Positions 40,715-50,208 are shown, numbered from the stretch's first letter. The stretch: 64,000 nucleotides of DNA from an uncultured Pelagibacteraceae bacterium (GCA_902564295.1 CACFAO010000003.1:1-64000), one strand, 5' to 3'. The notes: generated by a model from the sequence alone, not told the origin. A program made the numbers and translations.

Positions 40715-41344
40715 TTAATCGTTATCTTGAAGGCCAGCCCCAGCCCCAGTTTGTTTTGACTGTTCTGTTTCCTCAACAAATGTCTCTGATGACATTTTGT
40801 ATAACTCATTCCAAGTTTTGCTGGAAAAACTATCTTCATTCTCTAAAATATTAATTGCCACTGTATTAGCTTTTTTAATAATTAAAGATTTGATTTGACG
40901 ATCAGCAAGTACACATGTGTTTAGATTGCATTCTGCATTTATATTATCAATAGAAATTTCAATTCTCTTACCAATTAAATACGAAAGTTTATTTACAAAA
41001 GGTAAAAGTAACAATGGATAATCTAGGTTAATAAAGTTTAATACTTTTATTCCATCTACAGAGTTGTAGTTATCAATTAATTTTAATCCTGTGTAGATAG
41101 GGCAGAGACTTTTATCATTCAATTTATTATTTTTTTCAATTTGCTTTGGTCCTTCTGGTTTAATATCTTTTATGGTTTTAAAATAACTATTTAAATTTTC
41201 TACTCCAGAAATTCCAAACATCTCTATTGAACTTATATATTTTCCAACTTCTTCTGCCACTCCCCATGAATAGCCAACCGCTCTTGCAGCCCTCTTTGAT
41301 ATAGTATTAATTTCACTTGATGATTGCATTAATCGTAAATCCAT
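40715..41344 (-). CDS. DUF3726-like protein
   Basis: EINTISKRAARAVGYSWGVAEEVGKYI...C-terminal GAGAGLQDND, as I recall for the DUF3726 family. Confidence 0.6.
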   Translation of the reverse strand: MDLRLMQSSSEINTISKRAARAVGYSWGVAEEVGKYISSIEMFGISGVENLNSYFKTIKDIKPEGPKQIEKNNKLNDKSLCPIYTGLKLIDNYNSVDGIKVLNFINLDYPLLLLPFVNKLSYLIGKRIEISIDNINAECNLNTCVLADRQIKSLIIKKANTVAINILENEDSFSSKTWNELYKMSSETFVEETEQSKQTGAGAGLQDND

Positions 41345-42984
41345 GTGTCATTTGATTTGTTTATTTCATGCATCAATGGTGCTCCCTGATACATGCAAAT
41401 TCTCAGCCACTTTTCTGATCGAGGATCAAATTTTTGGGCTCCAAAAAAGGATAATTTTAGTCTTAGCATATCAATAGGCATCAACTCTGCGCCAATGGAG
41501 TTGTCTTGAATTTCTGCATATGGCAACTTTTCAACAATGTGGCATCTTCTAACAACATGTCTTAGGTCTCCGTTTTCGTCTAAAAATTGAGATAATTTCT
41601 GATTTTTGTTGGACGATAACCGAACATAAAGTTCTTTAATATCTCGAGCTATTGCCAGAGGTTGTTCTAATTCTGCTCCTACCTCATCAAAGCGGCTTGC
41701 TAATCGTGGCTCTTCTTTATTTTTTGAAATATACCAAAAATTTTCATTACTTTTATCAACTGAGAAGTCCATTTTAATTATATTTGGATACGATTTTTCT
41801 ATTGATGATCTCAATTGATCTGTGCTTCTATTTGTGGGTATATCAAAATATTGGTCTTCATCAGAACTCATTTGAGGTACTAGCAAATTAATAATATTAT
41901 CGTATGGTTCCATCATGAGAGAAACAATATATTCTACACCTTCATGAGTTAAATTTTCTTCCACCCATTCATACATCTCATTCCAAAAATATTCTTTAAC
42001 AACTGTTATGTTATTTAGACAATTCTTTTCAAATTTTTGAATATCTTCTTTTAGTTGATTAATTTTATTATTTTGAAATTCACTATCTGTGTTCCAATTA
42101 TTTATATTTTTCTTTGAAAGTTCTAAGAATTTTTTAAACATCTCGACATCATCGTTCGAAACATTTTTAATTTCTCTAATCTGCCTCAAAGCTTCCTCTC
42201 TCACATATATCCATTGGTGTAGTAGAGCTGGGTGATTGATAATAAAGGGAGCCATGCCAAGGCCAGTTGAATTGCCAATACCAAGTTGCCTGGATAACTC
42301 AAGATCTAGTTTAACAGATTGATTTGGATTCTTTTTATTAGCAATGTGATTAACTTGATCAAAAGTAAACTGACGAACCAGATAAACAAGCATCATTTCA
42401 ATTCTAAATGGACCATTTATTTCAGGACGATCTTTAATTCTATATCGATCTGCTAACCCAAACTTACCTGAACCATAAACAGCGGTGGTTCTATATAAGT
42501 AGCCTACTTCAGCAAGTAGTTTTTTATTAGGTTGAATTCCATTTGATAGACTATCAATTACATGATTAAAAACTCTTACGGAGCGATTTGCTCTTGATAA
42601 AGCAAGTTCCTTATATGAACATCTTCCCACTTCTTGTCTTGGTACATTTTCACGAAGTCTTTCAATATCATCTTTACTAGGAAGTCCATCATGAATCACG
42701 AATGCTGCATCCCATTTAGTGGCTATCACTCGATCAGATCTTTCAGTATTATCTAATTTGTTTGCAAAGCATACAAGAGAGTATGTGCGCTCCTTATTTG
42801 ATACAGAATATACAGCAGTTCCATAACCTTCTTTATCAAGCTCGAAGATCTCGCTTTTAAATTCCCAATCTTTAAACTCTCTTATAAAACTTCTTAAAAA
42901 TGATAGCTTAGATTGATGGAAACACCCTAATCGACTGAGCTTCATGATTTGATTTGGATCTCTGTGCTGAACTTTTATTGCCAT
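41329..42984 (-). CDS. Uncharacterised 551-aa protein in the DUF3726/dipeptidase neighbourhood
   Basis: Long ORF with coding-like composition, translationally overlapping the DUF3726-like gene; no family recognised. Confidence 0.75.
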   Translation of the reverse strand: MAIKVQHRDPNQIMKLSRLGCFHQSKLSFLRSFIREFKDWEFKSEIFELDKEGYGTAVYSVSNKERTYSLVCFANKLDNTERSDRVIATKWDAAFVIHDGLPSKDDIERLRENVPRQEVGRCSYKELALSRANRSVRVFNHVIDSLSNGIQPNKKLLAEVGYLYRTTAVYGSGKFGLADRYRIKDRPEINGPFRIEMMLVYLVRQFTFDQVNHIANKKNPNQSVKLDLELSRQLGIGNSTGLGMAPFIINHPALLHQWIYVREEALRQIREIKNVSNDDVEMFKKFLELSKKNINNWNTDSEFQNNKINQLKEDIQKFEKNCLNNITVVKEYFWNEMYEWVEENLTHEGVEYIVSLMMEPYDNIINLLVPQMSSDEDQYFDIPTNRSTDQLRSSIEKSYPNIIKMDFSVDKSNENFWYISKNKEEPRLASRFDEVGAELEQPLAIARDIKELYVRLSSNKNQKLSQFLDENGDLRHVVRRCHIVEKLPYAEIQDNSIGAELMPIDMLRLKLSFFGAQKFDPRSEKWLRICMYQGAPLMHEINKSNDTWIYD

Positions 42985-42987
42985 ATG

Positions 42988-43959
42988 TTAACCAATATAG
43001 TTTTTATAAAAATTAAACCAATTATTGCCTAAGATGCCATTTGTCTCATCTTTATTGAACCCCGCACTTTTTAATCCTCTCTCAATATTGTCAAAGCCAG
43101 TAGCATTTTTGAACCATTCCGGTTGTTTCGGAAAAGCTGCATTATCTTTTGAGCCTTCACCATAATCTTTTGTCTTAGTCCAAGTTCCGTTTCGCATCCA
43201 ATCTACCACTGAGTCAGGTTGGTTTAAGCATAAATCAGATCCAATACCAATGTGTTCTGCTCCCATAATGTCTGCAGTTCGGGCAACCATTTCACAAAAA
43301 CTCTCAAGAGTACAATTTGTGCCGTTCGACAGATGATGGGGATAAAGTGAGAGTCCAATCATTCCATTTGATTGACTCAATTCTCTGAGTAATGTTTCAG
43401 ATTTATTTCTTTTTGCCTCATGCCAGAAAGAAGGGTTGGCATGTGTTATGGCAATTGGCTTATCAGAAATTTCAATTGCATCCAAAGTAGATTTTTCTGC
43501 TGAGTGTGACATGTCAACTATGATTCCAACACGATTCATTTCTTTAATAACTTCTTTTCCCATTCTAGTTACGCCACTGTCATTTTCTTCGTAGCAACCT
43601 GTAGCTAATAAAGACTGATTATTGTAAGTTAATTGCATAAATACTGTTCCCATTTTGTGAACAGATTCAACCAAATTTATATCATCCTCTATAGGCGAAC
43701 AGTTTTGAAAACCAAAGAAAATAGCAGTCTTATTTTCTTCATTAGCTTTTTCAATATCTTTATACGACTTACCGTGAAAAATCAGTTTATTGAATTTCTC
43801 AAAATTAGTGTCCCATTCGTCAATATTTTTTTGAACTTCATCATAGTCTTCATGATATGCAATTGTGACATGAACGGCATCTAATTTTGCTTGCCTGTTA
43901 ATCTTAAATACATCTTCATTCCAATTACAATATTGAAGATTATCGATTCTATAATTCAT
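42988..43959 (-). CDS. Membrane-dipeptidase (M19) family protein
   Basis: MSHSAEKSTLDAIEISDKPIAITHANP, HIGIGSDLCL, GILGNNWFNFYKN. Confidence 0.9.
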   Translation of the reverse strand: MNYRIDNLQYCNWNEDVFKINRQAKLDAVHVTIAYHEDYDEVQKNIDEWDTNFEKFNKLIFHGKSYKDIEKANEENKTAIFFGFQNCSPIEDDINLVESVHKMGTVFMQLTYNNQSLLATGCYEENDSGVTRMGKEVIKEMNRVGIIVDMSHSAEKSTLDAIEISDKPIAITHANPSFWHEAKRNKSETLLRELSQSNGMIGLSLYPHHLSNGTNCTLESFCEMVARTADIMGAEHIGIGSDLCLNQPDSVVDWMRNGTWTKTKDYGEGSKDNAAFPKQPEWFKNATGFDNIERGLKSAGFNKDETNGILGNNWFNFYKNYIG

Positions 43960-44042
43960 AAAGTAGTTTTTGAGTTATAAATCTTACTTATCTCTTACCA
44001 AGGGTTGATTGCAAACAAATAAAACTGAATTTTACTTAATTT

Positions 44043-44068
44043 TCGCAGTTTTAATGAGAAAACTGCGA
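44043..44068. promoter_or_regulatory. Perfect 10-bp inverted repeat TCGCAGTTTT-N6-AAAACTGCGA
   Basis: Lies between divergently transcribed dipeptidase (-) and hydroxylase-like (+) genes, so not an end-of-operon terminator. Confidence 0.55.
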
Positions 44069-44150
44069 CAATTTAAGCATGGTTCATTCTTTGTAGATCT
44101 TTTAATTGTCATAGAAAATACTATATTGATTCAGGATACTAAGAAAAAAA

Positions 44151-44750
44151 ATGTACACACCAATTAATCAATATATTGAAAGGCTTGAGAATATTTCATT
44201 TGACGTTGATAAGTTAAATCAAGCTGTTAGCGATTTAGTCAAGATCAGACCTTTTGAAAATTCCGAACAGAAACCAGGCATGCTTAAGTCAAATGCTATT
44301 TGTCTTAATTATGATGAGAAAGAATTAGATGAGTGGTTTGGAGGAAATATTAGAGGTAAATATTGGACAAAACCAGACTCTTCATTCGAGGAGATGGAAA
44401 GGGAACCATACATTGATGAATCAAGGTACACGCTCTTTAACCCAAAATTAAATAATACTTACTTCAAGTACGTATATGATAAAATAAATGAATTTTTTGA
44501 AATAGGGAGATGTCGTGTGATTAAAATGCCACCACGCACCACTTTAAGCTGGCATAGAGATCCAGAAAGAAGACTCCATATTGCAATCAAAACCAATTAT
44601 GGCGCTCGAATGTTCATTGAACATACTGGCCATCACATACCTGCTGATGGAAACATTTATTTAACTGATAACACTAAATATCACACAGCTATTAATGGTG
44701 GAGAAGAAGATAGAATTCACTTGGTAGCTACTTTACTAGGCACAAAATAA
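44151..44750 (+). CDS. Aspartyl/asparaginyl beta-hydroxylase-like (2-oxoglutarate-dependent) protein
   Basis: LSWHRDPERRLHIAIKTNYGARMFIE...YLTDNTKYHTAINGGEEDRIHLVATL (H..D..H-like and R). Confidence 0.6.
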   Translation: MYTPINQYIERLENISFDVDKLNQAVSDLVKIRPFENSEQKPGMLKSNAICLNYDEKELDEWFGGNIRGKYWTKPDSSFEEMEREPYIDESRYTLFNPKLNNTYFKYVYDKINEFFEIGRCRVIKMPPRTTLSWHRDPERRLHIAIKTNYGARMFIEHTGHHIPADGNIYLTDNTKYHTAINGGEEDRIHLVATLLGTK

Positions 44751-44752
44751 TT

Positions 44753-46093
44753 TTAACAATCAATTATATTTTTACGTATCCAGCTAGCTTTGTTTGCTTC
44801 AAGTACTTGACTAAATTCTTTTAACTCACGTTTCTTCAATTTTACATACTTCGAGACAACTTTTGCGCCGATTGACTTTTTAACAATTGTGTCGTTGCTA
44901 AATTTTTTTATAGCTTGCTCTAGACTGTTTGGTAGTTTTTTCACTCTTTTTAGTTTGTGACCCTGTTTATACATATTTATATCAAGGCGTTTTCCAGGGC
45001 TGCGTTTGTTTTTCATTCCATCGATACCCATTGCTATTATTCCTGATTGAAGCAGGTACGGGTTAACAGCACCATCTGCAGCTCTAAATTCAAATCGTCC
45101 TTCATCTGGAATTCGTATCATATGTGTACGGTTATTTCCTGAGTACGTCACAGCGGTTGGAGAATAAGTTGAACCAGAGTTTGTTGTTTTTGCATTTAAT
45201 CTTTCATAACTGTTTAGACACGGATTTAGCCATGCAGCAAAAGAGTCTACTGATTTTATAATACCGCCAATGAATTGATAACCCATTTTTGATAGACCTA
45301 GTTGGTCAGAGGAGTCCTGGAATAAGTTTTTTTTCTTTTTTTTATCCCAAACAGACACATGTGCATGACAACCATTGCCTGTTAGTTGAGTAAATGGTTT
45401 AGGCATGAACGTTGCTCTCAATCCATGCTTTTCAGCAATTGATTTTACCATAAATTTGAAGAATACGTGACGATCTGCAGTGGTTAAGCAATCTGCATAG
45501 TCCCAATTCATTTCAAACTGTCCATTTGCATCTTCATGGTCATTTTGATAGGGCTTCCAGCCTAATTTAATCATAGAGTCACAAATTTCACTCAAGACAT
45601 CAAAGCGTCTCATCAAAGCGGCAACATCATAGCAAGGTTTTAGGGCATCATCGCGGTTGTCAGCAACTTCAGTACCATCTTCATTTAAAATAAAGAATTC
45701 GCATTCTACGCCAGTCATCATTTGAAGGTTTAAGTTGTCTAAATTGTTAATTTGATTTTTTAAAATCACACGTGGACACTGGTCCATAAATTTATTATTC
45801 ATGATCAGGTCACTTGCCATCCAGCCAACGTCTGGCTGCCAGGGTAGTTGAATGAGGCTGTCTGGGTCTGGTAAAGCAAACATATCAGGTTCAGAAAAAG
45901 ATAGATCTAAGTGTGTTGCAAACCCGCCAAAGCCCGCACCTGTTTTTTGCATTTCTCCGATAGCTCGAGTTGGCACGAGTTTTGCCCTTTGCACTCCAAA
46001 AAGATCAACAAATGTAACAAGGAAGTACTTAATTTTCTTTTGCTTTGCGATTTTTTCTAAGTTTTTTACCATGGAGAGAATTATGCGCAGCAT
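44753..46093 (-). CDS. glnT: Glutamine synthetase-family protein (type III glutamate-ammonia ligase, GlnT-like)
   Basis: VECEFFILNEDG, GCHAHVSVWD, NRTHMIRIPDEGRFEFRAADGAVNPYL. Start uncertain (46093 or 46072). Confidence 0.85.
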   Translation of the reverse strand: MLRIILSMVKNLEKIAKQKKIKYFLVTFVDLFGVQRAKLVPTRAIGEMQKTGAGFGGFATHLDLSFSEPDMFALPDPDSLIQLPWQPDVGWMASDLIMNNKFMDQCPRVILKNQINNLDNLNLQMMTGVECEFFILNEDGTEVADNRDDALKPCYDVAALMRRFDVLSEICDSMIKLGWKPYQNDHEDANGQFEMNWDYADCLTTADRHVFFKFMVKSIAEKHGLRATFMPKPFTQLTGNGCHAHVSVWDKKKKKNLFQDSSDQLGLSKMGYQFIGGIIKSVDSFAAWLNPCLNSYERLNAKTTNSGSTYSPTAVTYSGNNRTHMIRIPDEGRFEFRAADGAVNPYLLQSGIIAMGIDGMKNKRSPGKRLDINMYKQGHKLKRVKKLPNSLEQAIKKFSNDTIVKKSIGAKVVSKYVKLKKRELKEFSQVLEANKASWIRKNIIDC

Positions 46094-46141
46094 TGATGAT
46101 TATTCAATAGGTAAATGTTGATTGATATTTAAGTAAAAAAA

Positions 46142-46154
46142 ACCCATATTGGGT
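46142..46154. promoter_or_regulatory. Palindrome ACCCA-TAT-TGGGT upstream of the double-HTH regulator gene
   Basis: 5-bp perfect half-sites; CCCA-N3-TGGG core also found at 50166-50176. Confidence 0.5.
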
Positions 46155-46164
46155 ATGTTAAAGA

Positions 46165-47226
46165 ATGAATCCTAATTTAAAAAAATTACGAGACACTGTC
46201 GTAGAGCACACCTTAAAGTTGGACAACGACCGACTTGCACTTTTATTGTTAATTCAACTTTCTCGTCATCAAAATCTATTTATTCACGAACCATCAGATT
46301 GGAATGATAGTCCTACAGACTGGATCACACAGAATCAAAGAATTCAAGATGAAGTCATTGCTATTTTATCTTTTATTATACTTTTTTCATTCACGAATGC
46401 ATATCATGACGAAAATTTATTCAAAGAGTATAGGAAGGATATTTTAGATATGCATCCTGAGGACTTTCTAAATAATTCAATTTATCAATCAGCATTTAGT
46501 GAATTTATTGGCAAAAAAATTACAATCAGTTCACTTTCAAGTCATTTCAATATTCCAAAAGAAAGTATGAGAAGATATTTAAATGCAGTTTTAGAAAGTG
46601 CTTTAATTACCAAGGATTCAAAATACGGATATCTTGTAGATTTTGATGCTTATCAAGCATATATATTTACAAATTCATTAAACAATATCTATAAATCAGT
46701 CATGCGCTCATTGAATGATTTCATAGTAAATCTAGAGGATTATTTTGAAACTAATTTTAATTTAAAGCCTCTAACTTCAATTAATACAAAAAAATTTTCT
46801 CAGTCTAAATGGAACAGAGTACGATTACATTTATATCATTTCTGGGTAAGAATTCTTACTCTAGATGGAAGTGATCAATCACTTTTACCAGCAGATCGCA
46901 TTATACTTTCAGCTGCCGTGTATTTCAAAAACAGAAAAGGCATATTGAAATATGAATCTATTGAAGAATTGTATGAAAGTGGACATTTGCTACCAACAAA
47001 CCTTTCATCAATTTCTGAGGCCGCAAAAATGCCTCGTGAAACTGTAAGACGGTCTAGTAAGAAATTAATTGAATTGAAACATTTGGAGAAAAAAGGCAGA
47101 AATATTTATCGAATTAATTATCCAAAACTAAATGGAGAAGTGGATATTTTTTTAAAATATAAAGAGTTGACTTTCACTGAAATGATGAATTTTTATTTCA
47201 ATATTTACGAAGATTTAACTAATTAA
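46165..47226 (+). CDS. Putative transcriptional regulator with two helix-turn-helix-like segments
   Basis: HTH-like ISSLSSHFNIPKESMRRYLNAVLESALI and SSISEAAKMPRETVRRSSKKLIELKHLEKKGRNIYRIN. Confidence 0.7.
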   Translation: MNPNLKKLRDTVVEHTLKLDNDRLALLLLIQLSRHQNLFIHEPSDWNDSPTDWITQNQRIQDEVIAILSFIILFSFTNAYHDENLFKEYRKDILDMHPEDFLNNSIYQSAFSEFIGKKITISSLSSHFNIPKESMRRYLNAVLESALITKDSKYGYLVDFDAYQAYIFTNSLNNIYKSVMRSLNDFIVNLEDYFETNFNLKPLTSINTKKFSQSKWNRVRLHLYHFWVRILTLDGSDQSLLPADRIILSAAVYFKNRKGILKYESIEELYESGHLLPTNLSSISEAAKMPRETVRRSSKKLIELKHLEKKGRNIYRINYPKLNGEVDIFLKYKELTFTEMMNFYFNIYEDLTN

Positions 47227-50066
47227 ATCGAGCACATCAAAATGACTTCTTCATTGCAAGTTAGCTCAGCATCAACAATTGAACTATTTTCTGAACTTAG
47301 TTGAGTATCAAGCTCCTCCAACATTGATTTGGCTTCGTTCATTGGAACAGGTCCAATTACTACTGAGAAATCATTTTTATCAAATTTTTCAACGTTGATA
47401 TCGTATTTAAGGAAACGGGTATCAAAACCCATCAAATCGTATATGTAATTCATTAGGCTATTTGCCGAATTTCCTCGTGTATATGAGCCGATTTTAATAT
47501 ATGCATACTCAGCACTAGATGAACTTTCGGAGAGATTATTATCAGCAGTTGTTGCTTCACTCGCTTGAGCACTGAATGAACTAGTTTCAGAATCTGTAGT
47601 CGTATCAACAAGTTCAGTTAAGTTCGCTAAAGCCTCTTCAGCTTCTTTGGCTAATTTATCTTCAAGTTCTTCTTGAGCTTTTTTTTCTGCGATCTCTTTT
47701 TGTTTATTTTCCTCTATTACTTGAGCTAATTCTTCTTTTGCTTCAGCTGCTTCAGTAGAAAGTTGGTCATAATCAGCTAGCAATTGTTCATTTTCTGCTA
47801 GCAGTTGTTCGTTTTCTTGGATAATTTTTTTTGTCGGTAATATTGTGTCATTCTCAATCACTTCAGGAATTATTGTGTTTTCAGTCATTACTTCTTCTTG
47901 AGTATTCACATCAGTACTTTCGTCAAAGATTTCATTATTAAATTCTATTGAACTCTCCTCACCATTTAGTTCATCAATAGAATTTCCAAGTAATTGGTCA
48001 ACAGAGTCCAATAGATTATTCAAATCCTCAGCTGACACATTAGTAAACTCGTATTGCGTTTCCATTGAGTTAGCATCGGTTTCTTCAACTTTTATTGTTT
48101 CATCAATCACAACTTTCTCAACAGCAGTATCTTCAACTTCCTCAGTAGCATTTTCTTCAACTTGCTCAATTGATAATGGTTCATCTTCATTACTTAATTT
48201 AGACATACGTGCAAGTTCTTCTCTTGCTTTTGCAGCTTCATTTGCAAGGAATGTTTCCTCATCAACAAATTGAAGTATGAAATCATCTTCTGTTGATACT
48301 AAAGCATTTGCAACTGAGATTTTAAGCTTGATACCTGAAACATCCTCAGGTGGGTTACCAACTATAGATAAGTCTGAAGTTAAAAATGCGAGCCATCGAG
48401 GGAGATCACTACCGTCTTGTTGAGTGACTGAATATCTTAATTTTCCTGGACCAGTAATATCAAATGTATCTTTAGAAATTTTAAATTTATTACTCGATTG
48501 CTTTGTATTAATTGGATCGGTGATAATTAGAAGTTGTGGGTTTTGATCATCTAATGGAATATTAATGTTTGCTTCATAAGTCATACCCCATTCTGCCAAA
48601 TTGGCTTTTATGCTGCTGCTTAAATCCTCAATCGATAAGTTTTGATGATCCTCAGGTAAAATATCTTTACCAATTGACGCGTAAATTTGTCCGATACTAT
48701 GCTGCATCTCAGAGAAGGCTAAATCTTTCCTTAATTCTGCAACTAAAAGACTTGCCTCTTCTCGAATAACTTCAAGCTCTCCAAATCGAGAGACTTTTTG
48801 GGCATTTTGAACTTGTTTACTTATTCTTCGAGCTACATCTAAATATCTTTGTGCTGTGTCGTATTCTTCAATGGCGAGATCGTAATTTATGTTTGATAGA
48901 TGCACTTGAGAAAGCACTGTCATAGCTATTGCAAGATGCCTTTCGGCAATAAGTTCTTGGTTAGCTTTAGAAGCTTTCCTAGTAGCCCCAATTGAAAAAA
49001 TATCAAAAAGATTTCCACCAATTGATGCACCGTATTCTGTGGTATCTTGGTTTAGTAAGTAGTCATTGTCAGTATAGCCATATGCTGCATTAAATTTTAA
49101 ACTTGGAATGAGAGCCAACATCGCAGCACGTGTGTCTTTGCTTGATATTCTCTTCTGGTAACGACTTTCCATCAACTCTGGTCTTGAAATAAGAGCAACT
49201 TCTTCCATGGTTTGAATATCCAGCTTAAGGTTCGTTAGGTATGTATCATTACTAGCAAGTGTGAAATCCTGACCTGGTAAAAGCCCCATTAGTGTTTTTA
49301 ATTCGTTCTTTGAATTTATGAGAGCCCTTTGCTGCGTTTGCAGTGTTCGCTGAACATCAAGTAATTCTTTTTGATAAAGCAATGAGTCCATTGGAGCTGA
49401 TATCAATAACTCTTCAATGTATTGAGAGTCTGCTAGTGCATCTTCTACTCTTTTTAAAAGCGGATTAAGCTTTTTTAGTAGATTTTCAGAGGCCTGTGCT
49501 TTCCAGTAAGATCTAATCACATCTCTAGTAATGTTCTGAACTGCTTTTCTCTCAAGTTCTTTAGCAATTAAATATCTATCAGCCTGTTGTCCTGCTCTAA
49601 TATATGAAAGACCAAAGTCAAGGGCATTCCATGTAAATTCAATTCCTCGAGTTTCCTGTCCTTTGCCTCTAGAAATTGTATAAGATTCAGTTCCATCTAA
49701 AGCAGGCTCAGCGTCTGTATCATAATTAACAGTCATACTGGTTGATGGTTGTAATTCAGTAAATTCTGAGTAACCAGCATTGAGAGCAATGTCTGGTAAC
49801 ATATCAAATTTTTGTAAGTCTCTTTGACTGTTTGCTAGTGCAGACTCCATAACACTTATTCTTAGATCACGATTGTTTCTAACAGCAATTGCAATTGCAG
49901 TGTGTAAATCAATATTTTTTAAAGATGAATCAATTTCAAGTTCAGCAATCTCTTCAGCAATTGAAATGCTCAATGACTCTGAATCAATTACTTTTGGAGC
50001 GCGCGCGCAAGCAACGAGTACCAAACATATGAAAAGTATAAATAATTTTTTTATAGAGTATACCAT
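47223..50066 (-). CDS. TolC-like outer-membrane efflux lipoprotein with CADG-like, coiled-coil and SPOR-like C-terminal extensions
   Basis: Lipobox LVLVAC; DLHTAIAIAVRNNRDLRISVMESALANSQ...TolC-like heptads; DLPRWLAFLTSDLSIVGNPPEDVSG (CADG-like); C-terminal YIKIGSYTRGNSANSLMNYIYDLMG...DFSVVIGPVPMNEAKSMLEEL (SPOR-like). Confidence 0.85.
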   Translation of the reverse strand: MVYSIKKLFILFICLVLVACARAPKVIDSESLSISIAEEIAELEIDSSLKNIDLHTAIAIAVRNNRDLRISVMESALANSQRDLQKFDMLPDIALNAGYSEFTELQPSTSMTVNYDTDAEPALDGTESYTISRGKGQETRGIEFTWNALDFGLSYIRAGQQADRYLIAKELERKAVQNITRDVIRSYWKAQASENLLKKLNPLLKRVEDALADSQYIEELLISAPMDSLLYQKELLDVQRTLQTQQRALINSKNELKTLMGLLPGQDFTLASNDTYLTNLKLDIQTMEEVALISRPELMESRYQKRISSKDTRAAMLALIPSLKFNAAYGYTDNDYLLNQDTTEYGASIGGNLFDIFSIGATRKASKANQELIAERHLAIAMTVLSQVHLSNINYDLAIEEYDTAQRYLDVARRISKQVQNAQKVSRFGELEVIREEASLLVAELRKDLAFSEMQHSIGQIYASIGKDILPEDHQNLSIEDLSSSIKANLAEWGMTYEANINIPLDDQNPQLLIITDPINTKQSSNKFKISKDTFDITGPGKLRYSVTQQDGSDLPRWLAFLTSDLSIVGNPPEDVSGIKLKISVANALVSTEDDFILQFVDEETFLANEAAKAREELARMSKLSNEDEPLSIEQVEENATEEVEDTAVEKVVIDETIKVEETDANSMETQYEFTNVSAEDLNNLLDSVDQLLGNSIDELNGEESSIEFNNEIFDESTDVNTQEEVMTENTIIPEVIENDTILPTKKIIQENEQLLAENEQLLADYDQLSTEAAEAKEELAQVIEENKQKEIAEKKAQEELEDKLAKEAEEALANLTELVDTTTDSETSSFSAQASEATTADNNLSESSSSAEYAYIKIGSYTRGNSANSLMNYIYDLMGFDTRFLKYDINVEKFDKNDFSVVIGPVPMNEAKSMLEELDTQLSSENSSIVDAELTCNEEVILMCSI

Positions 50067-50087
50067 TTGACTGTTTTTTTAAAAAAA

Positions 50088-50208
50088 CCAGATACACTCT
50101 AATCGACTTAATGTATCTGGCGCAAGTAATACCAAACTTTAATAATTTGAGAGTGTACATAACCGCCCATTTTGGGTTTTTTTTTCGATCTTGCTACATT
50201 TGGTAGCA
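50088..50208. promoter_or_regulatory. Divergent promoter region with clustered inverted repeats
   Basis: CCAGATACA(50088-50096)/TGTATCTGG(50112-50120); TACACTCT(50093-50100)/AGAGTGTA(50150-50157); CCCA-TTT-TGGG(50166-50176); TGCTAC(50192-50197)/GTAGCA(50203-50208). Confidence 0.55.
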
